Source: Akkermansiaceae bacterium (GTDB taxonomy: Bacteria > Verrucomicrobiota > Verrucomicrobiia > Verrucomicrobiales > Akkermansiaceae). From it: 33,956 nucleotides of DNA. Of the stretch, positions 7,136 through 15,456 are shown piece after piece; position 1 is the first letter of the stretch; each line of letters opens with the position of its first letter. Both the position numbers and the translations under genes were made by a program. A model generated the notes under the pieces. It searched no databases. It saw only the letters and a program-made list of their open reading frames with translations, and was not told where the DNA came from. The stretch spans positions 1 to 33,956 of the forward strand of contig JANYEC010000056.1 in the NCBI GenBank assembly GCA_025363295.1. The letters run 5' to 3'.

Positions 7136-7225
7136 TTAAAAAGTTTCCGGTTCCAACATCATCAGGGCAGCGGCCATATCCTTTTCTTCCGCTAGCAGTT
7201 CGCTGAGAATCTCGGGCTCATTCAT
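7136..7225 (-). CDS. Possible 29-codon ORF after the aldehyde dehydrogenase gene
   Basis: ATG 7225 to TAA 7136 reads MNEPEILSELLAEEKDMAA...LEPETF, an acidic helical peptide. It lies 41 bases after the aldehyde dehydrogenase stop on the same strand. Its amino-acid make-up is protein-like, but no ribosome site or relative is recognised; it may be a tail of another lost gene. Confidence 0.2.
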   Translation of the reverse strand: MNEPEILSELLAEEKDMAAALMMLEPETF

Positions 7226-7266
7226 CAGCCCAAGCCCGCCGGATAGAAGACACGAAGACGGAAGAT

Positions 7267-8739
7267 TCAAACCAACTGCGCGTAGTCTAGCAGGCCTTGT
7301 TTCCCGCCTTCACGGCCAAATCCGGACTCCTTGAAGCCGCCAAAGGGGGAGGTGGGATCGAACTTGTTAAACGAGTTGGCCCAGACCACGCCGGCCTTGA
7401 GTTCGGTGGACATTTTCAAAATGCGCGAGCCCTTATCCGTCCACACTCCGGCGCTGAGACCGTAATGGGTGTTGTTCGCTTTTTCCACGGCTTCTTCCGG
7501 CGTGCGGAAGGTGAGGATGGAAAGCACTGGGCCGAAAATTTCTTCGCGAGCGATGCTGTGGCTTTGTGAAACGTTAGAGAACAAGGTGGGAGGAAAATAC
7601 CAGCCTTTTTCAGGGAGATTGCAGTCGGCTTGATAGATTTCCGCGCCTTCGGCCACTCCAACGGCGACGAGCGCCTGAATGCGGGCGAGTTGCGCTTTTG
7701 AATTGATCGCGCCTACGTCGGTATTCTTGTCGAGCGGATCGCCTGTGCGGAGGGATCGGAGGCGAATTTTCAGTTTGGCCAGGACCGCGGCGGCAACAGA
7801 TTCCTGAACTAACAGACGAGAGCCAGCGCAGCAGACGTGACCTTGGTTGAAGAAAATTCCATTGATGATGCCTTCGACCGCTTGGTCAATCGGAGCGTCT
7901 TCAAAAACGATGTTAGCCGCCTTACCCCCGAGTTCCAGAGTGAGTCGTTTACCAGTTCCGGCGAGGGCACGTTGGATGGCTTTTCCAACAGCGGTCGAAC
8001 CGGTGAAAGCGATTTTCGCGGCGAGTGGATGATTCACAACCGCAGAGCCGGTTTCGCCGGCGCCGGTAACAAAATTGACGACGCCGGGTGGAAGCCCCGC
8101 ATCCTGCAAGATCGTGGCGAATTTAAGCGCGGTGATGGACGTGGTTTCCGCAGGCTTGAGCACGACCGTGTTTCCAGTGGCGAGGGCGGGAGCAATCTTC
8201 CAAGCGAGCATGAGCAGCGGGAAATTCCAAGGAATGACCTGTCCGATAACTCCTAACGGAGCCAAGGTCCGGCCCGGAGTCACATGGTCGAGCTTATCGG
8301 CCCAGCCCGCATGATAGAAAAAATGTGCGGCTGCCATCGGCACATCGAAGTCGCGGGACTCCTTGATCGGCTTCCCACCGTCGAGCGTTTCCGCAACGGC
8401 GAATTCGCGGGCGCGGTCCTGCAACAGCCGCGCAATGCGGAAAAGATATTTCGCGCGTTCAGTGCCGGGAAGTTTGCTCCATGATTTGAAGGCGGTGGTA
8501 GCGGCCTGATAGGCGGCATCAACATCGGAGGACCCTGCTAGAGCAATTTCTGCGAGCTTTTGTTCGTTGCGCGGGCTGATAGAGTCGAAATATTTCTTCG
8601 TCTTGGGTGCGACAAATTTGCCATTGATGAAAAGGCCGTAGCGCTCGTCGATGAAGGCTTTGGCGGTTTCCGGTGCGGGATCATACTCCCAGAGATCGCC
8701 GAAGAGGAGTTCGCGGGCGGGGTTGCGTTTTGCAGACAT
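7267..8739 (-). CDS. NAD(P)-dependent aldehyde dehydrogenase
   Basis: A 490-residue ALDH-superfamily enzyme oxidising an aldehyde to the acid. Family landmarks: PWNFPLLMLAWKIAPALATG (170-189), the nucleotide-loop FTGSTAVG (245-252), the general-base Glu269 in LELGGK, the catalytic Cys303 in NQGHVCCAGSR, and EEIFGPVL and SPFGGFKESGFGREGG near the end. It is full length. It starts 36 bases after deoC and is surely co-transcribed, so acetaldehyde released by deoxyribose-phosphate aldolase is the likely substrate, feeding acetate/acetyl-CoA. Only the broad ALDH class is certain; the substrate is inferred from the pairing. The ATG at 8739 has no Shine-Dalgarno sequence. Confidence 0.93.
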   Translation of the reverse strand: MSAKRNPARELLFGDLWEYDPAPETAKAFIDERYGLFINGKFVAPKTKKYFDSISPRNEQKLAEIALAGSSDVDAAYQAATTAFKSWSKLPGTERAKYLFRIARLLQDRAREFAVAETLDGGKPIKESRDFDVPMAAAHFFYHAGWADKLDHVTPGRTLAPLGVIGQVIPWNFPLLMLAWKIAPALATGNTVVLKPAETTSITALKFATILQDAGLPPGVVNFVTGAGETGSAVVNHPLAAKIAFTGSTAVGKAIQRALAGTGKRLTLELGGKAANIVFEDAPIDQAVEGIINGIFFNQGHVCCAGSRLLVQESVAAAVLAKLKIRLRSLRTGDPLDKNTDVGAINSKAQLARIQALVAVGVAEGAEIYQADCNLPEKGWYFPPTLFSNVSQSHSIAREEIFGPVLSILTFRTPEEAVEKANNTHYGLSAGVWTDKGSRILKMSTELKAGVVWANSFNKFDPTSPFGGFKESGFGREGGKQGLLDYAQLV

Positions 8740-8775
8740 GATTTGTAAAAGTCGTATAAGTCCGATAAGACCTAT

Positions 8776-9711
8776 TTAATAAGCACTGGAAGATTCACTG
8801 AAAGAATAAGGTGCCTGATAGGCCCCCGTCTTTTCTTTCACCAGTTGGCGGACGAGGTCGTTCAGCAGGGCGGAAGCCCCGAAGCGATAGCGGGTGTTAG
8901 TAAGCCATGCGTCTCCCAGTGTTTCTTTGACCGCTACGAGGAAATGCAGCGCCTCCTTTGCGGTTCGAATCCCGCCCGCAGGCTTCATTGCGATCTCGAT
9001 TCCGGTGGCGAAAAAGTAATCACGGATGGCCTCTAACATCACTTGGTTGTTGCCGAGAGTCGCGTTGAGATTGGTTTTTCCAGTGGACGTCTTGATGAAA
9101 TCGCCAGGGCGAAGAACGCGCATGGCGAGGAAGGATGCGGCGCGGATGTTATCGTAAGTTTCGAGCTCGCTGGTTTCCAGGATGACCTTGAGCGTCGCGT
9201 CTCCGCAGGCTTCGAGCACGGCGGCAATTTCGTCTTGCACGAGTGCGAGTTCGCCGGCGAGGAAGGCTCCACGGTTGATGACCATATCGATTTCATCGGC
9301 GCCATCTGAGACTGCGGCGCGGACTTCTGCTAGCCGGGTTTTTAGCGGGGCCTGACCGGATGGAAAGGCGGTGGCGACGGACGCGATTTTCACCGAGGTG
9401 CCTTTCACCCATTTCGCGGCGTTTTTCACCATCGCCGGATAGACGCAGACTGCGGCAGTGGCGGGAATATCCGAATCATCGTGCGGATGAAGCGCCTTTT
9501 GGCAAAGGGAGGCGACTTTACCCGGGGTGTCCTTGCCTTCCAGAGTGGTGAGATCCACCATCGTGGTGGCGAGCTTCAATCCGAAAACCTTGGAACTTTT
9601 CTTGATGCTGCGGGTGCTGTATTTGGCAACTCGTTCATCAATGCCGATTTGATCGACCGTGCCAATTTCGTCCATGAAGCGGCGTAAAACTTGGGGATTT
9701 TGGATTGGCAT
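8776..9711 (-). CDS. deoC: Deoxyribose-phosphate aldolase
   Basis: A 311-residue class I aldolase that splits 2-deoxyribose 5-phosphate into acetaldehyde and glyceraldehyde 3-phosphate in deoxynucleoside breakdown. Active-site features: the Schiff-base Lys207 in DFIKTSTGK, the proton-relay Asp142 in DEIDMVINRGAF and Lys243 in MKPAGGIRTAKEAL. It is the long form with an extra N-terminal region of about 45 residues, closer in length to animal DERA than to the roughly 260-residue E. coli enzyme. It is the first gene of the deoC-ALDH pair and diverges from mscL. The ATG at 9711 is supported by the family-like start (PIQNPQVLRRFMDEIG). Confidence 0.95.
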   Translation of the reverse strand: MPIQNPQVLRRFMDEIGTVDQIGIDERVAKYSTRSIKKSSKVFGLKLATTMVDLTTLEGKDTPGKVASLCQKALHPHDDSDIPATAAVCVYPAMVKNAAKWVKGTSVKIASVATAFPSGQAPLKTRLAEVRAAVSDGADEIDMVINRGAFLAGELALVQDEIAAVLEACGDATLKVILETSELETYDNIRAASFLAMRVLRPGDFIKTSTGKTNLNATLGNNQVMLEAIRDYFFATGIEIAMKPAGGIRTAKEALHFLVAVKETLGDAWLTNTRYRFGASALLNDLVRQLVKEKTGAYQAPYSFSESSSAY

Positions 9712-9836
9712 CAGTGAGAATCATCGTTAAAAATCGCGTGTTGCCAAGTTTCAAGTTTGAGCGGGCGGGGAAAACTGCTTGTCGCAGCGATAAAATTTGT
9801 CTAATCGGTCGTCTGCATTTCAAAACAGATAACAAG

Positions 9837-10271
9837 ATGTTCAAAGAATTTAAAGAATTTGCACTTAAGGGTAACCTCATTGATATGGCCGTGGCTTTCG
9901 TCATGGGTGCTGCATTTGTCAAACTGTCCACGGCCTTCATCGAGGATATGATCATGCCGCTGGTTGGAAAAATTTCCGGCGGATTCGATTACACCAACAA
10001 GTTCGTTCCGCTCGCTGACAACGTGACGGTCACGACGCTGGCGGAAGCGAAGAAAAACAATATTCCTGTGATTGCATACGGTGAATTCATCACGGTCGGC
10101 GTTAACTTTTTGATCGTGGCTTTTGTGATGTTCCTTGTGGTCAAAGCGATCAGCAAGGCAAAGGCGCTGGCGGCCAAGCAGGAAGCCGCAGCCCCGGCGC
10201 CACCTGCTGCGCCTACAGCCGAGGAAAAGCTCCTCACTGAGATTCGCGATCTTCTCAAGCAGAAGGCGTGA
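9837..10271 (+). CDS. mscL: Large-conductance mechanosensitive channel
   Basis: A 144-residue MscL: the amphipathic N-terminus (MFKEFKEFALKGNLIDMAVA), the pore helix TM1 (VAFVMGAAFVKLSTAFIEDM), a periplasmic loop, TM2 (VGVNFLIVAFVMFLVVKAI) and a C-terminal helical bundle (EEKLLTEIRDLL). It opens under membrane tension to release solutes in hypo-osmotic shock. The ATG at 9837 is chosen because MscL proteins start with this helix; the frame extends upstream to 9705 without family similarity. Before the C-terminal bundle there is an Ala/Pro-rich linker (AAAPAPPAAPTA). The gene is single, followed by a good terminator. Confidence 0.95.
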   Translation: MFKEFKEFALKGNLIDMAVAFVMGAAFVKLSTAFIEDMIMPLVGKISGGFDYTNKFVPLADNVTVTTLAEAKKNNIPVIAYGEFITVGVNFLIVAFVMFLVVKAISKAKALAAKQEAAAPAPPAAPTAEEKLLTEIRDLLKQKA

Positions 10272-10294
10272 TTGCCGTTTGAAGGCAGGTTTTC

Positions 10295-10329
10295 AAACAC
10301 GCACCCCGGCGGCGGGCGGCGTGTTTTTT
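10295..10329 (+). terminator. Rho-independent terminator after mscL
   Basis: Arms AAACACGC (10295-10302) and GCGTGTTT (10319-10326) with a GC-rich loop, running into a T-tract to 10329. It lies 23 bases past the mscL stop. Confidence 0.8.
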
Positions 10330-10466
10330 AAAAAAGTGGAATGTGCAGGACGTCGCAAGGTCCGAATTTGGATTGGCTAGATTCGTCATTTTGGAATCTT
10401 TTCCACTCGCCAGCGTTGTTCTAAGTGCTTAACATTGCGGCACAAAATAATTCACGAGCGGCATGA

Positions 10467-10859
<393 letters not shown>

Positions 10860-10889
10860 TTCAGGTTTCACGCCACGTGCCAATTAACT

Positions 10890-10924
10890 GCCAATGACGC
10901 CTGAAAAGGGTCATTGGCTTTTTT
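10890..10924 (+). terminator. Rho-independent terminator after glnB
   Basis: Perfect 9-base arms GCCAATGAC (10890-10898) and GTCATTGGC (10910-10918) followed by TTTTTT (10919-10924), 30 bases after the glnB stop. Confidence 0.9.
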
Positions 10925-10972
10925 GCCGGTAAATTTTCGCTGGGATCAAGTGGGTGTGAACGCGACTTGAAT

Positions 10973-11986
10973 TCAAACCCGATCAGGAAATTCGCTTTTC
11001 CATCGTGCGAATGCCGTCCTGATTTCCGCCGCATCGCGTGAGGGGCTTAGCTCCCAGATTAGCGGACAACCCGCAGGGAAATATTTCAGCAGCGCCGAGT
11101 AATCCAGTGTCCCAGAGAACGGCACCCGGTGGTCCCTAGCCGGCCATTGGACGTCGTGCACATGTCCGCCGATGAGCCGTGGGGAAATTTTTTCTAACCA
11201 CTCGATATGATCTAGCAGACCTAGATTATGCTTGAGCTGCACATGCCCAAAATCATGCCAGTAGCCGACCCAAGGATTGTCTGCAAAATGGTCTTGCAGG
11301 GCGATCATCTCCCGCTCCGTCGGCATGTCTTCGAACCTTGAACGCGACTCGACTGCAAGTTTTACCCCGAGCTCTGCCGCTCTTTCCGCAATGATCGTGA
11401 GTGCCTCGATCGCCCGCTGAAAATAGAGGGGGCCCATTTTCTCGCGCTTCTTCACAAAGGCAATTTTATCCTTCACATACTCCGCCGTATGTTGCCCCCC
11501 ATTTGTCACGGTCGTTGTTAGGGCCTTCGTGAATTTTTGCGGATTCATCGGCACTGATCCCATGTGCAATACGAGGTATTCCGCATGAAACTGTGCCGCA
11601 ATATTGAGTGTGCGGAGCGTCATATCCATCGCCCGTTTGCGTTCGAAATCCCGGTGCGATGTAAACTCGTAAGCATCCGGGGCATCGATCATCACTTCCA
11701 CCGGCGCGGGGAAAAAATTGTGAACCCCGGAACACCGGAAAAGCCCGCGTTCGTATGCCTTTTTAACGCCCGGCAGTTTCGCAACCGTCATCCCGTGCGA
11801 GAGTTCGATGTTGGTGAATCCCAAATCGACAATTTCCTCGATCATCGTCTCACCGTCCGTGTGGCGGCTGTTATTCCAGCATGATGAAAAGGCGAGCATG
11901 GCGTCGCAAGAAGCGTGGTCGTCCGACTCACGAGTTTCAAGAACGGTTTGCTCGGCAAATCGGGTGAGCGCGGGGCGGATCGACAT
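10973..11986 (-). CDS. Sugar phosphate isomerase/epimerase-like TIM-barrel protein
   Basis: A 337-residue protein of the xylose-isomerase-like/AP endonuclease 2 superfamily. The barrel starts near FSSCWNNSRHTDGETMIEEI and shows the usual metal-site strands: VLHMGSV (His), KLAVESRSR (Glu), GYWHDFGHVQLK (His/Asp), GGHVHDV (His) and LIWELSP (Glu). Members isomerise or epimerise sugars or polyols, but the substrate cannot be read from the sequence. The ATG at 11986 gives about 30 residues before the barrel; a shorter start at Met30 (MLAFSSCW) is equally possible. It diverges from the transglutaminase operon, with about 94 bases of shared promoter region, and converges on the glnB terminator. Confidence 0.8.
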   Translation of the reverse strand: MSIRPALTRFAEQTVLETRESDDHASCDAMLAFSSCWNNSRHTDGETMIEEIVDLGFTNIELSHGMTVAKLPGVKKAYERGLFRCSGVHNFFPAPVEVMIDAPDAYEFTSHRDFERKRAMDMTLRTLNIAAQFHAEYLVLHMGSVPMNPQKFTKALTTTVTNGGQHTAEYVKDKIAFVKKREKMGPLYFQRAIEALTIIAERAAELGVKLAVESRSRFEDMPTEREMIALQDHFADNPWVGYWHDFGHVQLKHNLGLLDHIEWLEKISPRLIGGHVHDVQWPARDHRVPFSGTLDYSALLKYFPAGCPLIWELSPSRDAAEIRTAFARWKSEFPDRV

Positions 11987-12080
11987 CTGCAGAGTTTCCG
12001 GCAGATTTTTCCCTAGTGGATGAAAATGAACGAGTTTGATAGCAATTCGGCATCGAAGTTGCTAGTTCGGGGCACACCCT

Positions 12081-15000
12081 ATGTCGATCCACGTCGCCCT
12101 GCACCATCGCACCAGTTACCAATATGAACGCCCGATCGGCCACGGACCTCACGTCGTGAGGTTGCGCCCCGCCCCGCATTGCCGCTCTAACATTCTCGCT
12201 TACAGCCTCAAAGTCGGGCCGGAGGAGCATTTCATCAACTGGCAGCAGGACCCTCAGGCGAATTACTTGGCGCGTTTGGTGTTCCCTGAGCCCATGGCGC
12301 GGTTAGATATTGAAGTGGATCTGGTCGTCGAAATGTCCGTTCAGAATCCATTCGATTTCTTTCTCGAGGAATCAGCCGAACAATTTCCATTCAAATATGA
12401 TGCGGAGCAGGCCCGAGAACTCGCACCCTTTTTCGCGGTGGAAAAAGCCGGGCCGCTGCTTTCCCAAGTGATCGAGCGCTTCAAAGACAAAACCGGGCGG
12501 ACGATCGATGTCCTCGTGGAAATGAACTCCGCGTTGCAAGCGGCGATTGGCTATCAAATCCGCATGGAGCCCGGTGTGCAGACACCCGAGGAGACGTTAG
12601 GAAAAGCCTCTGGATCATGCCGTGATTCCGCTTGGCTGTTAGTGACCTTGCTGCGCCATCTCGGTTTGGCATCACGATTTGTTTCAGGCTATCTCATTCA
12701 GCTCAAGCCGGATGTGAAATCTTTAGACGGACCCGTGGGTTCCGAAGTGGATTTTACCGACCTTCATGCATGGACCGAGGTTTATCTACCGGGTGCCGGT
12801 TGGATTGGTTTCGATCCCACGTCCGGGTTGTTAGCAGGGGAGGGGCACTTGCCCTTGGCCTGTTCCCCGGACCCGTCAAGTGCCGCGCCCGTCACTGGCG
12901 GCGTGGAGCCTTGTGAAACGACGATGGAGCACGAGATGACGGTGACACGGATTTACGAATCACCACGCACGACCCTGCCGTATGATGAAGAGCAGTGGGA
13001 GGATATTTTAAAATGTGGCCAGCTCATCGATGAGGATCTCGACGCGAGGGACGTTCGTCTAACGATGGGCGGCGAGCCGACCTTCATTTCCATGGACGAC
13101 TTCGATGGCGATGAGTGGAACACCGCAGCGATGGGGCCGACGAAGCGCCTTCTATCAGGCCAGTTAATCAAACGCCTACGTGCTCAATTCGCGCCCGGCG
13201 GTTTGTTATTTTACGGCCAAGGGAAATGGTATCCCGGCGAGATGTTGCCACGCTGGTCGTTAGCCTGTTATTGGCGCAAAGACGGCCTGCCGATTTGGGA
13301 AGATGTGTCGCTGATCGCGGATGAGTCCAAGGATTACAAACACGATGCCACGCATGCGAAACTTTTTGGTGAAGCTCTATCAGGAGCGCTCGGAGCAGAC
13401 CCCAAGTGGATGATTCCTGCTTACGAAGATGTTTTCTATTATCTGTGGAGGGAGCGCCGCCTGCCATCCAATGTCGATCCTTTGAAATCTAACTTGAAGG
13501 ACAAGCTGGAGCGCGATCGTTTCGCCCGATTGTTCTCGCATGGGATCGATGAAATTGCAGGATACGCGATTCCGTTAGAGCGTCGGATGACCCCGCAAGG
13601 TATGAGTTGGACGAGCGGCCCGTGGTTCCTCCGCGATGAAACGCTGTTCCTCCTGCCGGGTGATTCTCCGATGGGCTACCGATTGCCACTCGATTCGCTG
13701 CCGTGGGTGAAAGAATCCGAATTCCCGTGGCATATCCCGCAGGACCCGACTCGCAGTCTATTACCTTTGCCGCCCCAGCCTGGCAGCGTGCTCGCCTATC
13801 AGCGGCGTGAAATGGAAAAATCAAATGCTCGACTAACGGATTCTGCCGAGAAAGCAGCTGCACCAGAACGCCCGTGGGAACGCAAACCCGGTCTGCAAGA
13901 ATCCGCCGCGCTCATCACCCGCAGTGCGCTTTGCATCGAGCCCCGCAATGGACGCCTGCACATTTTCCTGCCGCCTGTGGACGATACGGAGGATTTTCTC
14001 GACCTCGTCGCGACCATCGAAAAAACGGCCGCTCGTTTGAAAATGCCCGTCATTCTGGAAGGCACCCCGCCCGCGTTTGACGCACGCCTCACCGTGGTGA
14101 AAGTGACGCCGGACCCCGGTGTGATCGAAGTGAATCTTCAGCCGGCCGCCTCATGGAAAGAATTAGTTCATAACACTTCGGTGCTCTATCAGGAGGCGCA
14201 TCTGTGCCGTCTCGTCACTGAGAAATTCATGGTCGATGGCCGTCATTGCGGCACCGGCGGCGGCAACCACATCATCATCGGCGGCGAAACTCCATCTGAT
14301 AGCCCGTTGCTGCGGCGCCCGGATTTGTTGCGCAGTATGGTGACTTTCTGGAACCATCATCCGTCGATGAGCTATTTGTTTTCCGGCCTATTCGTCGGCC
14401 CCACTTCACAGGCTCCGCGGGTGGATGAGGCGCGGAATGACTCAATTCACGAGCTGGAAGTCGCCTTCAAAACTCTCGAGGGGCAGGGTGCACCGCTTCC
14501 ATGGCAGGTGGACCGCGCCTTCCGGAATCTTCTTATTGATCCAACTGGAAACACCCACCGCGCGGAATTCTGCATCGATAAACTCTACTCTCCCGATAGC
14601 TCCACTGGGCGCTTGGGTTTGTTAGAAATGCGCAATTTCGAAATGCCGCCGCACTATCAGATGAGCCTCGCGCAGCACTTGGTCCTGCGCGCTTTAGTCT
14701 CGCGTTTTTGGAATGAACCTTACACGAAGCCGCTGGTCCGTTGGGACAGTGAGATTCATGACCGTTGGATGTTGCCGCACTTTATTTGGCAGGATTTCTG
14801 CGATGTGTTAGGCGATTTGCGGGAACAGGGTTACGAGGTCGAGGACGATTGGTTTGCGCCGCATTTGGAGTTTCGTTTTCCAAGAATCGGCGAGTTCACC
14901 CAGCGTGGCATCAAGGTAGAAATGCGCCACGCCATCGAGCCATGGCACGTGCTTGGCGAAGAAGGCGGAGCGGGAGCTGCCGTGCGTTACGTCGATAGTT

Positions 15001-15419
15001 CAGTGGAGCGGATTCAACTCCTCGTGAGTGGGATGACGGGTGAACGGCATTCGATCACCTGCAATGGCATTCGGATTCCGCTGCAACCTACCGGAGTGCA
15101 TGGAGAGTTTGTGGCGGGCGTGCGTTATCGCGCGTGGCAACCACCGAACTGTCTGCATCCGACGATTCCTGTTCACACGCCGCTGGTGATCGATCTGCTA
15201 GATACATGGAATGACCGCTCTCTCGGCGGGTGCAGGTATTACGCGGTGCACCCGGGTGGCCTCAGCCATGAAAGTTTTCCGGTGAACTCGTATGAGGCGG
15301 AGTCCCGTAGGCTTGCCCGGTTTTTCCAACATGGCCATACAGGTGGGAAAATCCAGGCTCGCGAGGCACCAAATAGCCCGGATTTTCCCTTCACGCTGGA
15401 CTTGCGGATGATCCCATAG
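12081..15419 (+). CDS. Transglutaminase-like protein fused to DUF2126 (1112 aa)
   Basis: The N-terminal bacterial-transglutaminase beta domain (from MSIHVALHHRTSYQYERPIG) is followed by a transglutaminase/peptidase core with a full catalytic triad: Cys180 (SGSCRDSAW), His229 (DLHAWTEVY) and Asp245 (GFDPTSGL). The rest, from about residue 310, is DUF2126, recognisable by RLTMGGEPTFISMDDFDGDE and the CGTGGGNHIIIGG and LRMEMR-like blocks. Such proteins are predicted to cleave or ligate peptide bonds alongside ATP-grasp ligases. It is the first gene of a three-gene unit, 37 bases before the ATP-grasp gene. The length is typical for the family. The peptide substrate is not known. Likely cytoplasmic: no signal peptide. 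Confidence 0.9.
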   Translation: MSIHVALHHRTSYQYERPIGHGPHVVRLRPAPHCRSNILAYSLKVGPEEHFINWQQDPQANYLARLVFPEPMARLDIEVDLVVEMSVQNPFDFFLEESAEQFPFKYDAEQARELAPFFAVEKAGPLLSQVIERFKDKTGRTIDVLVEMNSALQAAIGYQIRMEPGVQTPEETLGKASGSCRDSAWLLVTLLRHLGLASRFVSGYLIQLKPDVKSLDGPVGSEVDFTDLHAWTEVYLPGAGWIGFDPTSGLLAGEGHLPLACSPDPSSAAPVTGGVEPCETTMEHEMTVTRIYESPRTTLPYDEEQWEDILKCGQLIDEDLDARDVRLTMGGEPTFISMDDFDGDEWNTAAMGPTKRLLSGQLIKRLRAQFAPGGLLFYGQGKWYPGEMLPRWSLACYWRKDGLPIWEDVSLIADESKDYKHDATHAKLFGEALSGALGADPKWMIPAYEDVFYYLWRERRLPSNVDPLKSNLKDKLERDRFARLFSHGIDEIAGYAIPLERRMTPQGMSWTSGPWFLRDETLFLLPGDSPMGYRLPLDSLPWVKESEFPWHIPQDPTRSLLPLPPQPGSVLAYQRREMEKSNARLTDSAEKAAAPERPWERKPGLQESAALITRSALCIEPRNGRLHIFLPPVDDTEDFLDLVATIEKTAARLKMPVILEGTPPAFDARLTVVKVTPDPGVIEVNLQPAASWKELVHNTSVLYQEAHLCRLVTEKFMVDGRHCGTGGGNHIIIGGETPSDSPLLRRPDLLRSMVTFWNHHPSMSYLFSGLFVGPTSQAPRVDEARNDSIHELEVAFKTLEGQGAPLPWQVDRAFRNLLIDPTGNTHRAEFCIDKLYSPDSSTGRLGLLEMRNFEMPPHYQMSLAQHLVLRALVSRFWNEPYTKPLVRWDSEIHDRWMLPHFIWQDFCDVLGDLREQGYEVEDDWFAPHLEFRFPRIGEFTQRGIKVEMRHAIEPWHVLGEEGGAGAAVRYVDSSVERIQLLVSGMTGERHSITCNGIRIPLQPTGVHGEFVAGVRYRAWQPPNCLHPTIPVHTPLVIDLLDTWNDRSLGGCRYYAVHPGGLSHESFPVNSYEAESRRLARFFQHGHTGGKIQAREAPNSPDFPFTLDLRMIP

Positions 15420-15456
15420 AGCCTGTGTAAATCGTCTCCGGGCGATCCCCTAACGC

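Noticed and set aside
9705..9836. N-terminal extension of mscL by 44 codons
   Set aside because: MscL proteins begin at the amphipathic MFKEFKEF helix; the extension overlaps the deoC start and is not protein-like.
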